The notes under the pieces are model-generated. The model had not been told where the DNA came from and searched no databases. It saw only the letters and a list, made by a program, of their open reading frames with translations. A DNA stretch of 64,000 nt from Bacillota bacterium (GTDB lineage Bacteria > Bacillota > Clostridia > Oscillospirales > Oscillospiraceae), in NCBI GenBank assembly GCA_023386265.1, contig JAEWKA010000004.1:511450-575449 (forward strand). Reading direction: 5' to 3'. Made by a program: the position numbers and the translations under genes. Position 1 is the first letter of the stretch. Every line of letters starts with the position of its first letter. Positions 50,684 through 59,537 of the stretch are shown here, piece after piece.

Positions 50684-53202
50684 TAAAAGTTAAAAACAAA
50701 AAAGCGATAAATAATATTCCACGGAAAAGTCTGAAAGCCAACCGCACTCGCAACATCGTTGCAATCTGCGCCATCGCCCTGACCTCCGTTCTATTCACCA
50801 GCCTTTTCACCATCGGCGGGAGCATGCTGAAAACCATGGAGCGCAGCACCTGCCGACAGGTTGGAACCGTAGCCCACGCTGGCTATAAGTACCTAACGCA
50901 GGAGGAATTCGACACTCTAAAAACTCATCCTTCCATTAAGCAATACTCATATAACATAACCCTTTCGGACGCTGAAAATCCTGAGCTTTCAAAGGTACGC
51001 ACAGAAATACGCTACAGTGAGGATCAGAACGCAAAATGGGGCTTTAACTACCCCGAAACCGGTATGATGCCGAAGGATTACAGAGACCTTGCCGCCTCGA
51101 CTATCGTCCTCGATGCGCTCGGTATACCGCACGAGCTAGGTCAGGAAGTTCCGCTTGATTTCACCGTCCGGGGCAAAACCTATCACGAAACCTTCAAGCT
51201 CTGCGGCTTCTGGGAAGGTGATCCCATTGCGATGGCGCAGGAGGTCTGGCTTTCAAAGAATTACGTTCTCGATATCGCCCCGCTGAGTACGGTACCGTTT
51301 TATGAGCGCAGCGACTACGATTTTTCAGGCACCATCTCCTGCGACATTATGTTTTCGAATTCCTTCAACATAGAAAGCAAGATAACGAAGGTCACCATTG
51401 ACAGCGGTTATGATACTGACAAAATCAATCAGGGCGTCAATTGGGCCTACGGCGGAGCCGAGGTGGACATGACAACCGCAGTTCTTATCGTCATGGTTTT
51501 GCTTCTTATTGTCGCCTCCGGCTATCTTATCATTTACAACGTTTTCTACATCTCCGTCACAAAGGATACCCGCTACTACGGCCTTTTGAAAACTATCGGC
51601 ACGACCGGAAAACAGCTGCGGACGATTGTGCGCAGGCAGGCGCTTTTACTCTCCTGTGTCGGCATTCCCATTGGACTCCTAATCGGCTATGGCATCGGCA
51701 CCCTGCTTCTGCCTGTAATACTGAGTAACACCTATTACTCCGGACAGGGCGTCGTCTCCATGAACGGTCTCATATTCGCGCTCTCGGCACTTTTCAGCCT
51801 CGCGACGGTCCTTATAAGCTGCTCAAAGCCCGCGAAGCTCGCGTCAAGGACCAGTCCAATGGATGCCCTGCGATATTTTGAGGACTCCGGGAAGAAAGGC
51901 AAAAAGCGCGGAGCGAAAAAGGTCACGACGCTTTCCATGGCTGTTTCAAACGTTTTCCGCTCGCGCAGAAAGCTCACCTCCGTCGTCCTCTCGCTGTCTC
52001 TTAGCCTTATCCTAGTCAACAGCGTTTATACAATAGTAACAGGCTTTGACATGGACAAATATCTTGAGGACAGGATTATCGCCGATTTTTCCGTCTGCAA
52101 CTCAAAGCTTATCACACAATTCGAGCTCGAATATACGGACGCGGACACGCTGAGCACCATAAGCGCCATCAACGGCGTCAGCGAAGCGGGGGCAGTCTAT
52201 ATGTCGGAAAACTCGCACCGTCTTTCCAACGGCGCCGCAACCAATGTCCAAAAAATTATCGACGAACGGATCAATAAGGATTACAGCGAGAAATATACCG
52301 TCGACTGCATCCGCAAGTTCACCGACGAAAACAGCTGCTACGCGCACATCTACGGTATAGACAAGCTCGTTTTCGACAAGCTCAAGGTGATTGGCGGAGA
52401 AACTGACTATGACAAATTTGAGAGCGGCGATTACGTCTACGTCAGCGCCTATGTCGATAACGGCGATTCGTACGACTATCCGTACTACAAGCCGGGCGAC
52501 AAGGTGACGCTCGATTACGGAGACGGGAATACCAAGGAATATACCGTTCTGGGCATAGCCTTCATGCCTAACCCCGCAAACTGCATGCACGGACACTACA
52601 TAGACCCCGAGTTCATACTCCCGAGCGGCGAGTACCTCGCGTACTACACGGCAAAGACTCCTCTGCACGTTCTCTGCAACGCCGAAGCCGGCAAAGAGTC
52701 CGAGGTTTCGAAGGCTGTGGAAGCTTACTGCAGTGCCACTCAGATGAAATGCGTTTCAAAGGATTCCGCAGTCGAGGAGTTCCGCGGTATGCAGAGCATG
52801 TTCCTCATCGTCGGCGGCACACTTTCGGCAATACTGGGACTCATAGGAATACTTAATTTCCTGAATTCGATACTTACCTCCATCATTTCGCGCAGACGTG
52901 AGCTGGCCATGCTTCAAAGCATCGGGATGACGAGAAAACAGCTTCGGCGGATGCTCATCGTGGAAGGCTTTGTCTATACTTTCGTTACTCTGCTTACGGT
53001 CTTCACGGTCGGCAATCTTATTGTATATGTAATTGTCAGGCTGTTTGCTGGTCAGATATGGTTCTTCTCATACCACTTCACCGTTCTTCCGATGCTCATC
53101 TGTCTGCCAGTGATGCTTCTCATTTCCTATCTGCTGCCCGCGCTCGCCTACAGGAGCATTGGACGCGAAAGCATCGTCGAGCGGCTGCGCGAAGCGGAAT
53201 AA
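50680..53202 (+). CDS. FtsX-type ABC transporter permease
   Basis: 840 residues. After a cytoplasmic basic start, a membrane helix (IVAICAIALTSVLFTSLFTIG, about 28-48) leads to a large outside domain (50-260). Next comes a first FtsX unit (three helices, about 264-400, with TKDTRYYGLLKTIGTTGKQL). A second similar unit follows, with an outside domain (about 460-700) and a C-terminal FtsX unit (RRRELAMLQSIGMTRKQLRRML). The extracellular domains contain several Tyr/Asp-rich stretches. The protein has the duplicated layout of MacB/YknZ-like or Vex-like permeases. It works with the preceding ATPase; the substrate is unknown. Confidence 0.92.
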   Translation: MIKVKNKKAINNIPRKSLKANRTRNIVAICAIALTSVLFTSLFTIGGSMLKTMERSTCRQVGTVAHAGYKYLTQEEFDTLKTHPSIKQYSYNITLSDAENPELSKVRTEIRYSEDQNAKWGFNYPETGMMPKDYRDLAASTIVLDALGIPHELGQEVPLDFTVRGKTYHETFKLCGFWEGDPIAMAQEVWLSKNYVLDIAPLSTVPFYERSDYDFSGTISCDIMFSNSFNIESKITKVTIDSGYDTDKINQGVNWAYGGAEVDMTTAVLIVMVLLLIVASGYLIIYNVFYISVTKDTRYYGLLKTIGTTGKQLRTIVRRQALLLSCVGIPIGLLIGYGIGTLLLPVILSNTYYSGQGVVSMNGLIFALSALFSLATVLISCSKPAKLASRTSPMDALRYFEDSGKKGKKRGAKKVTTLSMAVSNVFRSRRKLTSVVLSLSLSLILVNSVYTIVTGFDMDKYLEDRIIADFSVCNSKLITQFELEYTDADTLSTISAINGVSEAGAVYMSENSHRLSNGAATNVQKIIDERINKDYSEKYTVDCIRKFTDENSCYAHIYGIDKLVFDKLKVIGGETDYDKFESGDYVYVSAYVDNGDSYDYPYYKPGDKVTLDYGDGNTKEYTVLGIAFMPNPANCMHGHYIDPEFILPSGEYLAYYTAKTPLHVLCNAEAGKESEVSKAVEAYCSATQMKCVSKDSAVEEFRGMQSMFLIVGGTLSAILGLIGILNFLNSILTSIISRRRELAMLQSIGMTRKQLRRMLIVEGFVYTFVTLLTVFTVGNLIVYVIVRLFAGQIWFFSYHFTVLPMLICLPVMLLISYLLPALAYRSIGRESIVERLREAE

Positions 53203-53329
53203 GGATTCGAATAAAACATTTCCGGAATAGCCGAAAACGCGCCCAAAACGGCGGTCAAAAGTATCTGTCCCCGCATAATGTGTAGAGAATAAACAGTATT
53301 CTCACGCTGTGGAAGGGACTGAAAACAAT

Positions 53330-54406
53330 ATGAACGACCAACGCATTTTGCGATATTTTCTTGGAGGCAACACCTACCGCGGCTTCTATTCCTTTTACGA
53401 CAGCTTTGTTTCCCTATCTGAAGGGACTTTTCTCTGGATAATCAAAGGCGGTCCGGGTTGCGGGAAATCAAGCTTCATGAAGATGATTGGCAGCGCGGCT
53501 GAAAAAGCAGGTCTATGCGTTGAATATGCCGTATGCTCAGGTGACCCCTCATCGCTCGACGGCATTTATATCCCCGAACTGAAGACAGCATATACGGACG
53601 GCACAGCTCCGCACGTCGCAGATACCCATATGGCCGCCGTAGATTCTGCTTATATTAATCTCGGAAAATTTTATGACTACAGCGCCATCTCTGAATACAA
53701 AACGGAGCTAACGGAGCTTTTTCGTTCCTGTTCAGACTATTACAAAAAAGCCTATTCCCTGCTTTCTGCTGCAGGACAGCTTCAAACAGGCTGGCAGGAC
53801 GGGTTTTCAACGTCTTTGGAAACTGAAGCCGCAGAAAAAAGGGCAAGCGGTATCGCCTTTCGTGAATTTGGGAAACGCCGCAAAGATAAGGGTCAGATAA
53901 CATATCGCTTTCTCAGTGCGTTGACCTGTCAGGGTCCGGTATCCTTCCCAAAAACCATGACCGAACTCTGTGACCGCTTCTATATTTTCGAAAACAGGCT
54001 GCGTCTGGGTTCTCCCGCCTTGCTGCGCATTGTTCAGGCGGCGCAGGATTCAGGACACGACGTAATCGTATGTCCCGATCCTTTGGTTCCCGAAGCAATC
54101 GAAGCCGTGCTCGTTCCTTCTCTCAAGCTTGCATTTCTCAGCTCCGGCTCCACGCTCAGCGACATTCCCGAGGCTCGGCATATCAGGCTTGATACGCTGA
54201 CCGACAGCGGACGACTAAAGAATTATAGAGCCGAGCTGCGCCGTTGCGAAAAAATGAAGGATTCTCTGATACACGAGGCTTATTCGGCGCTTGGTGAAGC
54301 TAAGAGCGTACACGACCGCATCGAGAGCATATTTAATCCCAATGTTGACTTCGATGGTGTAGGTTCGCTCGCACGCGAGCACATCGCGTCTCTCGGGCTT
54401 AGGTAA
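53330..54406 (+). CDS. P-loop ATPase of the PRK06851-like family, role unknown
   Basis: About 358 residues, soluble. The N-terminal region MNDQRILRYFLGGNTYRGF leads to a Walker A motif GGPGCGKSS (about residue 46). A likely second nucleotide-binding unit begins around 195, but its Walker A is not recognisable. Residues 130-200 are helical and charged; residues 245-300 contain VIVCPDPL and LAFLSSGS, strands that may form a second Rossmann-like core. It resembles a family found in spore-forming Firmicutes that I know only as PRK06851-type hypothetical ATPases; that assignment is from memory. The ATG at 53330 is preferred to a GTG at 53309, which lacks a ribosome site. It is convergent with the five-gene operon. 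Confidence 0.75.
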   Translation: MNDQRILRYFLGGNTYRGFYSFYDSFVSLSEGTFLWIIKGGPGCGKSSFMKMIGSAAEKAGLCVEYAVCSGDPSSLDGIYIPELKTAYTDGTAPHVADTHMAAVDSAYINLGKFYDYSAISEYKTELTELFRSCSDYYKKAYSLLSAAGQLQTGWQDGFSTSLETEAAEKRASGIAFREFGKRRKDKGQITYRFLSALTCQGPVSFPKTMTELCDRFYIFENRLRLGSPALLRIVQAAQDSGHDVIVCPDPLVPEAIEAVLVPSLKLAFLSSGSTLSDIPEARHIRLDTLTDSGRLKNYRAELRRCEKMKDSLIHEAYSALGEAKSVHDRIESIFNPNVDFDGVGSLAREHIASLGLR

Positions 54407-54443
54407 CAGGAATCGCACTATGATGTCCGGCCGCAAAATAAAT

Positions 54444-54476
54444 AAGACGCAGGTACTTAACATGTACCTGCGTCTT
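54444..54476. terminator. bidirectional terminator closing the five-gene operon
   Basis: A perfect 13-base stem AAGACGCAGGTAC/GTACCTGCGTCTT with a seven-base loop, between two convergent genes. Confidence 0.88.
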
Positions 54477-54481
54477 GATTG

Positions 54482-55735
54482 TTATTGCGACTTGGTATCG
54501 GGACTGTGCATTTCCTCCATAATCTCGCGGACTATGCTTTCTATGTCCGGAATAATCTCTTTTTCAAGAGAGTCTGCCGTGTCAGTGGGTAAAGCTTTTT
54601 GTATTACAGTCGGAGCCTTTTTCGGGCTCTCTTTTGGCTTCTGATTACGTTCGTGCTTTTGAAGGTTTTTCGAGATGCGCTTTTGCGCCCTGCGTTCCTT
54701 CCACGTGGCTTTGCGCGCATACCTGTCGTCCCATGCGTCCGAAAGCTGAAATTTCAGAAGTTTCGCCTTAATAACGAGGTGCTTTATAAGTCTTACCGCA
54801 AGCACGATTAAACATATTAGCGGAAACAGCGCAAGGAGAAAGACAAACACATAAAGCCGCGCAACATAGACCTCCGAGACTCTAGCGGCGTTCTCCCAAT
54901 AGGGATATATGACGCCGCTGTCATATATGGAGCGGTCTCCAAAATTCTTGAACAGCATGAATATACTCCAAAAACTATAGCGCGTGCCGTTTTCGACAAC
55001 AACGCCTTTTGCGGTCTTGAAGCTTTCATTAACGAAAGTCTTTGCAAAATTTGAAATCGGGTCCGGCATTGCAATTTCATAAGCGTTTATGCCTGTTCCC
55101 TCTTTCAGCGCGGAGAGCGTTTCATATGACATGAACATCACTGGCTCGCCCGAAAACGCCTTATTGGAGAACTTGTCAGTTTCCCTGCGAACAACACCCG
55201 CCACGTAATACGGCTTGTTGTCTATCACGACCGTCATTCCAGCCAGTTGTTCACCGCCGAAGAGCTTCCACGCGAGCTCATAGTCCAGAACCACCCTATC
55301 TTTCATGAGGTCGTCTGGCGCCAGATAGCTTCCCGATAATAGCTCATAGGGGTGGAACAGGAAAAAGTCTCCGCCGACACCGATTATCGTTGCCTCCGAC
55401 GAGTTACGATCACCCTTGACAGTGAGGCTGTCCGTGGATGAGTAGCAGTCCGTCCAGTATTTCTCGTCCTCTTTAGTTTCGATGCCAGCATCATTTAGCT
55501 TGCTATCTATGGTTTTTCTGAAGGCCTTGATAGAATCGGGACTTGTCAGCTTATTCACCGGGAAAAAGTAGGATACCTGCGCGAAGCGCTCTTGGCTGTC
55601 GCCCGCCCAGTAGCCCGCAGCCTGCTGGCTTAGAAGCAAATTACTGTAGCTGCTGATTTTCAGGAGACAGACCGCGATAAGGATGAGAAGCAGGGCGTTC
55701 GAAACATACAGCAATATTTTCTTTTTGTTTTTCAT
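54482..55735 (-). CDS. membrane protein with a MacB-like periplasmic core domain
   Basis: 417 residues. TM1 (about 7-25), then an extracytoplasmic domain (30-290) of the MacB_PCD type: ELLSGSYLAPDDL, VVLDYELAWKLFGGEQLAGM and TVVIDNKPYYVAGVV are the typical sequence of 'place found, already-present permease' cores. A second helix (about 302-330) and a long, strongly basic cytoplasmic tail (330-417) end the protein. The three-helix FtsX unit expected of a real MacB permease is absent, so this is half a permease. GGAGGGG six bases before the ATG. Last gene of the leftward operon, directly behind an HlyD-type adaptor, matching MacA-MacB logic. Its partner ATPase is not encoded here. Confidence 0.8.
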   Translation of the reverse strand: MKNKKKILLYVSNALLLILIAVCLLKISSYSNLLLSQQAAGYWAGDSQERFAQVSYFFPVNKLTSPDSIKAFRKTIDSKLNDAGIETKEDEKYWTDCYSSTDSLTVKGDRNSSEATIIGVGGDFFLFHPYELLSGSYLAPDDLMKDRVVLDYELAWKLFGGEQLAGMTVVIDNKPYYVAGVVRRETDKFSNKAFSGEPVMFMSYETLSALKEGTGINAYEIAMPDPISNFAKTFVNESFKTAKGVVVENGTRYSFWSIFMLFKNFGDRSIYDSGVIYPYWENAARVSEVYVARLYVFVFLLALFPLICLIVLAVRLIKHLVIKAKLLKFQLSDAWDDRYARKATWKERRAQKRISKNLQKHERNQKPKESPKKAPTVIQKALPTDTADSLEKEIIPDIESIVREIMEEMHSPDTKSQ

Positions 55736-55761
55736 CCCTACCCCTCCTCATATTCTTTCTG

Positions 55762-57654
55762 TTATGCGTTATCCGCCAGACGTACCTGCGTACCAGGCTC
55801 AATCGGTTTTGTCGATGTTGTTATTACGAAATCGCTCGTCGTGAGCCCACCGGAAACCGCGCTGTTGACGTCGTCCGATGCGAGAACTTGAACGTCAATG
55901 CGTGTTGCAATATATCTATTTCCGAGCGGACTGTTTTTTGAAATAACTGCAAGAACAAATTTTCCATTGCTGTCCGAGCGTATTGAACTGTTCGGGACTA
56001 ATGTTTCGTAGTTTCCGCCTCGTTCGCCAAGTGCGATACTTAGTTGTGTTCCGCTTTCAACCGTACCCTGCAGCTTAAAGTTGAGTATTTTGTTTGTCCC
56101 TGGGTTCTGAGGGTCGGACTTAATACCGACCAAGGTCGCCGTGAGCGGCTCTGAGGACCAGTAATTCGTGACCTCCGCAGCATCGCCGAGCGCAACTTTT
56201 TTACTCTGCGCTGTTGTTACGGAGAAGCTGAGCCCGTAGCCCATATCAGGTACTTCAATTGTCATAAGCACCGCGTCAGCGTCAGCTGTTTTACCCGCAG
56301 ATACGTTTATTGCCGCAACAATGCCGTTTACCTTGCTCTTAACATCGGAGCCTTCTCCGCCTGCCTTAAGCTCTGTAAGGGCCGCACTCTTTTCTTCAAT
56401 CTGCTTTCTTTGCGCCGCTAGATCGAGCGCTTCTGAGGCCACCGTTTTGCCGTCCTTCTTTTTCTGCTCCGCAAGCGCGAACATCAGATCCTCAAGATTT
56501 TTCTGGTTTGTTTCAACAGCAGTCTGCGCGGTCTTAAACTTTTCAAGCTGGGCCTCATATTCCGTCAGCACGTCCTGTAAGTTCGTTAATGCTGTCTGCA
56601 TGGCTGTGAGTGTGTTCTTGGCGTCAGTTAGCTGTTTTTTTACATAATTGTAACTTGAATCACCGTAGCTGATCGTGGCCTGAAGCGCGGCCAACTCGTT
56701 TGTAAGTGAATTTATCGTGTCGTTACAGTCGGTAATTGCTTTATAAGCATCGTCCAAAGCTTTTGCTTCCGCTTTAGTAATGGTGTCGGGGTCGGTATCT
56801 GAGTCGCTGCCGTCATACGGCAGCACGACAGGGTCAGTTCCAGCCGATACCTGAGCGGTAAAATTGTCGTAAAGTGCTTTCATGTATATTGCGAGCTGCG
56901 CGTCGGAGTATGTAATGCCTTTAGCGGTCATCCATGCTTTCGCATAGTCTGCCATGCTTGTGTATTTCGCCTGATAGGTCAGCTTTTTCGAGGCAAGATC
57001 GTTCTGTGCCGACGTTATCTGCGCCTGCTTGGCCGAAATTGCCGCATATGTAGAGGCGTTGTCACTGCCCGACGACATTCCGGAAAGCTGAGTTTCAAGC
57101 TCGTTGACCTTTGCCTGCTGTTCGGCAATCGCGTTCTTCGCCCTGTTCACGTTGCCCTTCGCGGTTGCTAGCTGCGCCTCTGTGATGCTGTATGAGTCTC
57201 TGTCCTTCTTTGCCTTGTCAAGCGCTGCCTGCGCTAATTGGATGTCACGGTTTTCCTTTGCGTAGTCGTTGTCGGTTGTGTTTATCAGCGCCTTTTGATA
57301 AGCAAGAACCAGCGCATCTAAGGCGTCCTCCGCTTCCTGAAGCTGAGTGCTTTTCGCATCGCCAAAAAGGATGAGCGTGTCGCCTACTTCGACCTTGTCC
57401 CCTACCTTAACCGGAACAGAGAGTATATCACGAGACTGTTCACTTTTGACCTCATAGCTCTCGTTTGCGGTCACTGTTCCCGTCCCGCGAATCTTCGCGC
57501 TAATCGTACCGGACTGGACATACTGCGCGGCTACTTCGGGAAGTGAGTGTTTCATTATCGTATTGGAAAAGAAGGTCAATACAAGCATGACCGCTAGAAA
57601 TATTATGGCAGCATCCTTGACCCATCCGCGCTTCTTAACTTTCTGTTCTGTCAT
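55762..57654 (-). CDS. HlyD/MacA-type membrane fusion (adaptor) protein with long coiled coil
   Basis: 630 residues. A single N-terminal membrane helix (AAIIFLAVMLVLTFF, about 14-28), then the first half of a lipoyl-type domain (VKVGDKVEVGDTLILFGD, about 78-95). A very long region rich in Ala, Gln, Lys and Leu (about 100-450) should form the coiled-coil hairpin. The returning lipoyl half (VNGIVAAINVSAGKTADADAVL, about 455) and beta-barrel domains follow. It is much longer than typical MacA (about 370) because the hairpin is extended and interrupted by a Tyr/Asp-rich insert (about 225-290). In Gram-positives such adaptors work with MacB-like or peptide exporters. AAAGGA before the ATG. Confidence 0.88.
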   Translation of the reverse strand: MTEQKVKKRGWVKDAAIIFLAVMLVLTFFSNTIMKHSLPEVAAQYVQSGTISAKIRGTGTVTANESYEVKSEQSRDILSVPVKVGDKVEVGDTLILFGDAKSTQLQEAEDALDALVLAYQKALINTTDNDYAKENRDIQLAQAALDKAKKDRDSYSITEAQLATAKGNVNRAKNAIAEQQAKVNELETQLSGMSSGSDNASTYAAISAKQAQITSAQNDLASKKLTYQAKYTSMADYAKAWMTAKGITYSDAQLAIYMKALYDNFTAQVSAGTDPVVLPYDGSDSDTDPDTITKAEAKALDDAYKAITDCNDTINSLTNELAALQATISYGDSSYNYVKKQLTDAKNTLTAMQTALTNLQDVLTEYEAQLEKFKTAQTAVETNQKNLEDLMFALAEQKKKDGKTVASEALDLAAQRKQIEEKSAALTELKAGGEGSDVKSKVNGIVAAINVSAGKTADADAVLMTIEVPDMGYGLSFSVTTAQSKKVALGDAAEVTNYWSSEPLTATLVGIKSDPQNPGTNKILNFKLQGTVESGTQLSIALGERGGNYETLVPNSSIRSDSNGKFVLAVISKNSPLGNRYIATRIDVQVLASDDVNSAVSGGLTTSDFVITTSTKPIEPGTQVRLADNA

Positions 57655-57675
57655 AGCTTGATGTCCTTTCGAGTG

Positions 57676-57686
57676 GTTTACATAAT
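57676..57686 (+). repeat. copy of the enriched word GTTTACATAAT
   Basis: Exact copy in the 57-base gap between the MalG-like permease and adaptor genes. Confidence 0.5.
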
Positions 57687-57711
57687 ATATCTCTCATAAG
57701 TTTCACCCTTC

Positions 57712-58596
57712 TCAGCCCTTAACAGAGCCGGAGTGCGTGATGCCCTCGACCAACGCTTCCTCGCCGTGCAAGAAAAGCAGCAGCGACGGTATCATATAGA
57801 TTGTTGCAACCGCGAAGGCAAGTCCAACCTCGTTTGCGTTTATCGTCGAGAGGAATACGGAAAGCGGCTGTTTTTCAGTATCGGGAAGTAGGATTATCGC
57901 TTGTTCAACCATATTCCAGTAATCTATAAAAACCAGAATGGCAATCGAATACAGCGCACTTCTGCATTGAGGCAGGCAGATTTTTGTGAAAATCAGCCAC
58001 TCACCTGCTCCATCGAGCTTTGCAGCTTCAATCAGCGAAGCAGGTATACGTCGCATGAACTTCGTGAGGAGGAACACGCTGAACGGAGCAAAGGTACCAG
58101 GCATGATTATCGACCAGCGAGTATTGATGATCCCAAGCCAGTCGGAAACAAGATAGTTTGGAACAAGAGTCACCTGATAAGGCATGAGCATCAGTATGAC
58201 GTAGAAAAAGAAAAGAAAGTTCTTGGCCTTGCCTCGGTATCGGGTAAAGCTATATGCCGCCAGCGCCGCGACCCCGACCTGTAAAATTACAATTGGAATT
58301 ACAAGAAATATTGAGTTCCAAAATTTAAGGAGATAGTCCGGACTCTTGATGAGCGCCGTCGCGTACTGGCTGAAGGTTACTTTATCAGGGATAAATTTTA
58401 GATTTACTTTTTCTGATATGTAGGTTTTTGTTGAGCTTGTGGCGTTCTCGAAAACCGCTCCATAGTTCGCGGATATCTCCGACTGCGACATGAAGGAATT
58501 CGAAATTGTGAGAACGGTCGGCAGCAGGAAGGCTACGGCGAAAAATGCCGCAATCAAGGTGAGAATGCCCCTTCCAAGGTAATGTTTCTTTTTCAT
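57712..58596 (-). CDS. carbohydrate ABC transporter permease, MalG-like
   Basis: 294 residues, six predicted membrane helices. The cytoplasmic EAA loop reads EAAKLDGAGEWLIFTKICLP, matching the MalG/UgpE family consensus EAAxxDGA-x9-IxLP. A long N-terminal periplasmic segment between TM1 and TM2 (about residues 32-80) is usual for MalG. It overlaps the MalF-like gene by four bases. With the solute-binding lipoprotein it should form an importer, but no ATPase is in the operon; in Firmicutes a shared MsmX/UgpC-type ATPase often energises several sugar importers. Confidence 0.93.
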   Translation of the reverse strand: MKKKHYLGRGILTLIAAFFAVAFLLPTVLTISNSFMSQSEISANYGAVFENATSSTKTYISEKVNLKFIPDKVTFSQYATALIKSPDYLLKFWNSIFLVIPIVILQVGVAALAAYSFTRYRGKAKNFLFFFYVILMLMPYQVTLVPNYLVSDWLGIINTRWSIIMPGTFAPFSVFLLTKFMRRIPASLIEAAKLDGAGEWLIFTKICLPQCRSALYSIAILVFIDYWNMVEQAIILLPDTEKQPLSVFLSTINANEVGLAFAVATIYMIPSLLLFLHGEEALVEGITHSGSVKG

Positions 58597-59480
58597 CCCT
58601 CCACGTCCTTTCCGAGCTTGTCCTCAAAGACGAAGAGCAGCGCGATGATGACGACCATGACTAAAGCCATGAGCACAGCAGCTGCGGATAGCTTCTGATA
58701 ATCCAGAGCCTTGAATGTGTTGTTCATGAAGTGCTGTAGCATATATAAGCTTTCGACGGGGTATTCTCCGGTAAGCAGATAAACCTCGCGGAAGACCTTG
58801 AACGAGTTTATGAGCGAAAGAATCGTAACAAAAAGGATTGTCGGAGAAAGGTAACGCACAATGATGTTTTTGAATTTAAACCACGGCGTTGCCCCGTCCA
58901 TATCCGCAACCTCAATAAGTTCCTTTGGAATGTTGTTGAGCGCCGCCATAAACAGTATCATGTTGTAGCCGAGGTTTTTCCACAGGAAAAGCGTAACTAC
59001 GACAACCTGCGCGTACTGGGATTTGAGCCAATCTATTTTATCTATTCCGAAGAGCGAAAGAAAGTCGTTAAGTGTACCGTTATTTGAAAAAATGACCTGC
59101 CATATGAGAACAACGGACGCGACAGGCACCATCATCGGACTGAGAAAAAAGGTGCGAAACTGACTTTTCAGCGGTATTCGGCTCTCCAGCATCTGTGCGA
59201 GTAAAAACGACAGAACAACGGCAAGTGGCACCGCAATCAGAGAAAAGACCGCTGTGTTATTTGCCGCTGTCGTAAAAGCAGAGTTCTTAAACAGCGCGAT
59301 GAAATTTTTTATGAAGACAAATTCGTGCTGAATTGGGTTGTTTATGAGTGCGTAATAGACTATGACAAAAAAAGGTACGATGAAGAAGATGCCGACGCCC
59401 AGTATACTGGGTGAAAGAAAAGCAAGATCGCGCAGACGATCCTTCTTGCGTTCAGAAAGCTTTTGCCACTTCTTTTTCAT
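58593..59480 (-). CDS. carbohydrate ABC transporter permease, MalF-like
   Basis: 295 residues, six membrane helices. The first helix is FLSPSILGVGIFFIVPFFVIVYYAL, the typical start of MalF/UgpA proteins; the EAA loop is EVADMDGATPWFKFKNIIV. No extra periplasmic domain. GAGGA seven bases before the ATG. It lies 57 bases after the solute-binding protein gene, separated from it by a very stable hairpin. Forms the heterodimer with the MalG-like protein. Confidence 0.93.
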   Translation of the reverse strand: MKKKWQKLSERKKDRLRDLAFLSPSILGVGIFFIVPFFVIVYYALINNPIQHEFVFIKNFIALFKNSAFTTAANNTAVFSLIAVPLAVVLSFLLAQMLESRIPLKSQFRTFFLSPMMVPVASVVLIWQVIFSNNGTLNDFLSLFGIDKIDWLKSQYAQVVVVTLFLWKNLGYNMILFMAALNNIPKELIEVADMDGATPWFKFKNIIVRYLSPTILFVTILSLINSFKVFREVYLLTGEYPVESLYMLQHFMNNTFKALDYQKLSAAAVLMALVMVVIIALLFVFEDKLGKDVEG

Positions 59481-59501
59481 CGTATCTTCCTCTTTTTCCG
59501 C

Positions 59502-59523
59502 CGGGCGGGGTTTCCCCCGCCCG
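59502..59523 (-). promoter_or_regulatory. stable intercistronic RNA hairpin with GAAA tetraloop
   Basis: On the transcribed reverse strand CGGGCGGGG-GAAA-CCCCGCCCG: nine G-C-rich pairs capped by a GNRA loop, with no T run after it. It sits between the solute-binding gene and its permeases. It resembles mRNA-stabilising elements that let the binding protein be made in excess of membrane parts. Confidence 0.65.
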
Positions 59524-59537
59524 TTTTGCCGTGAATA

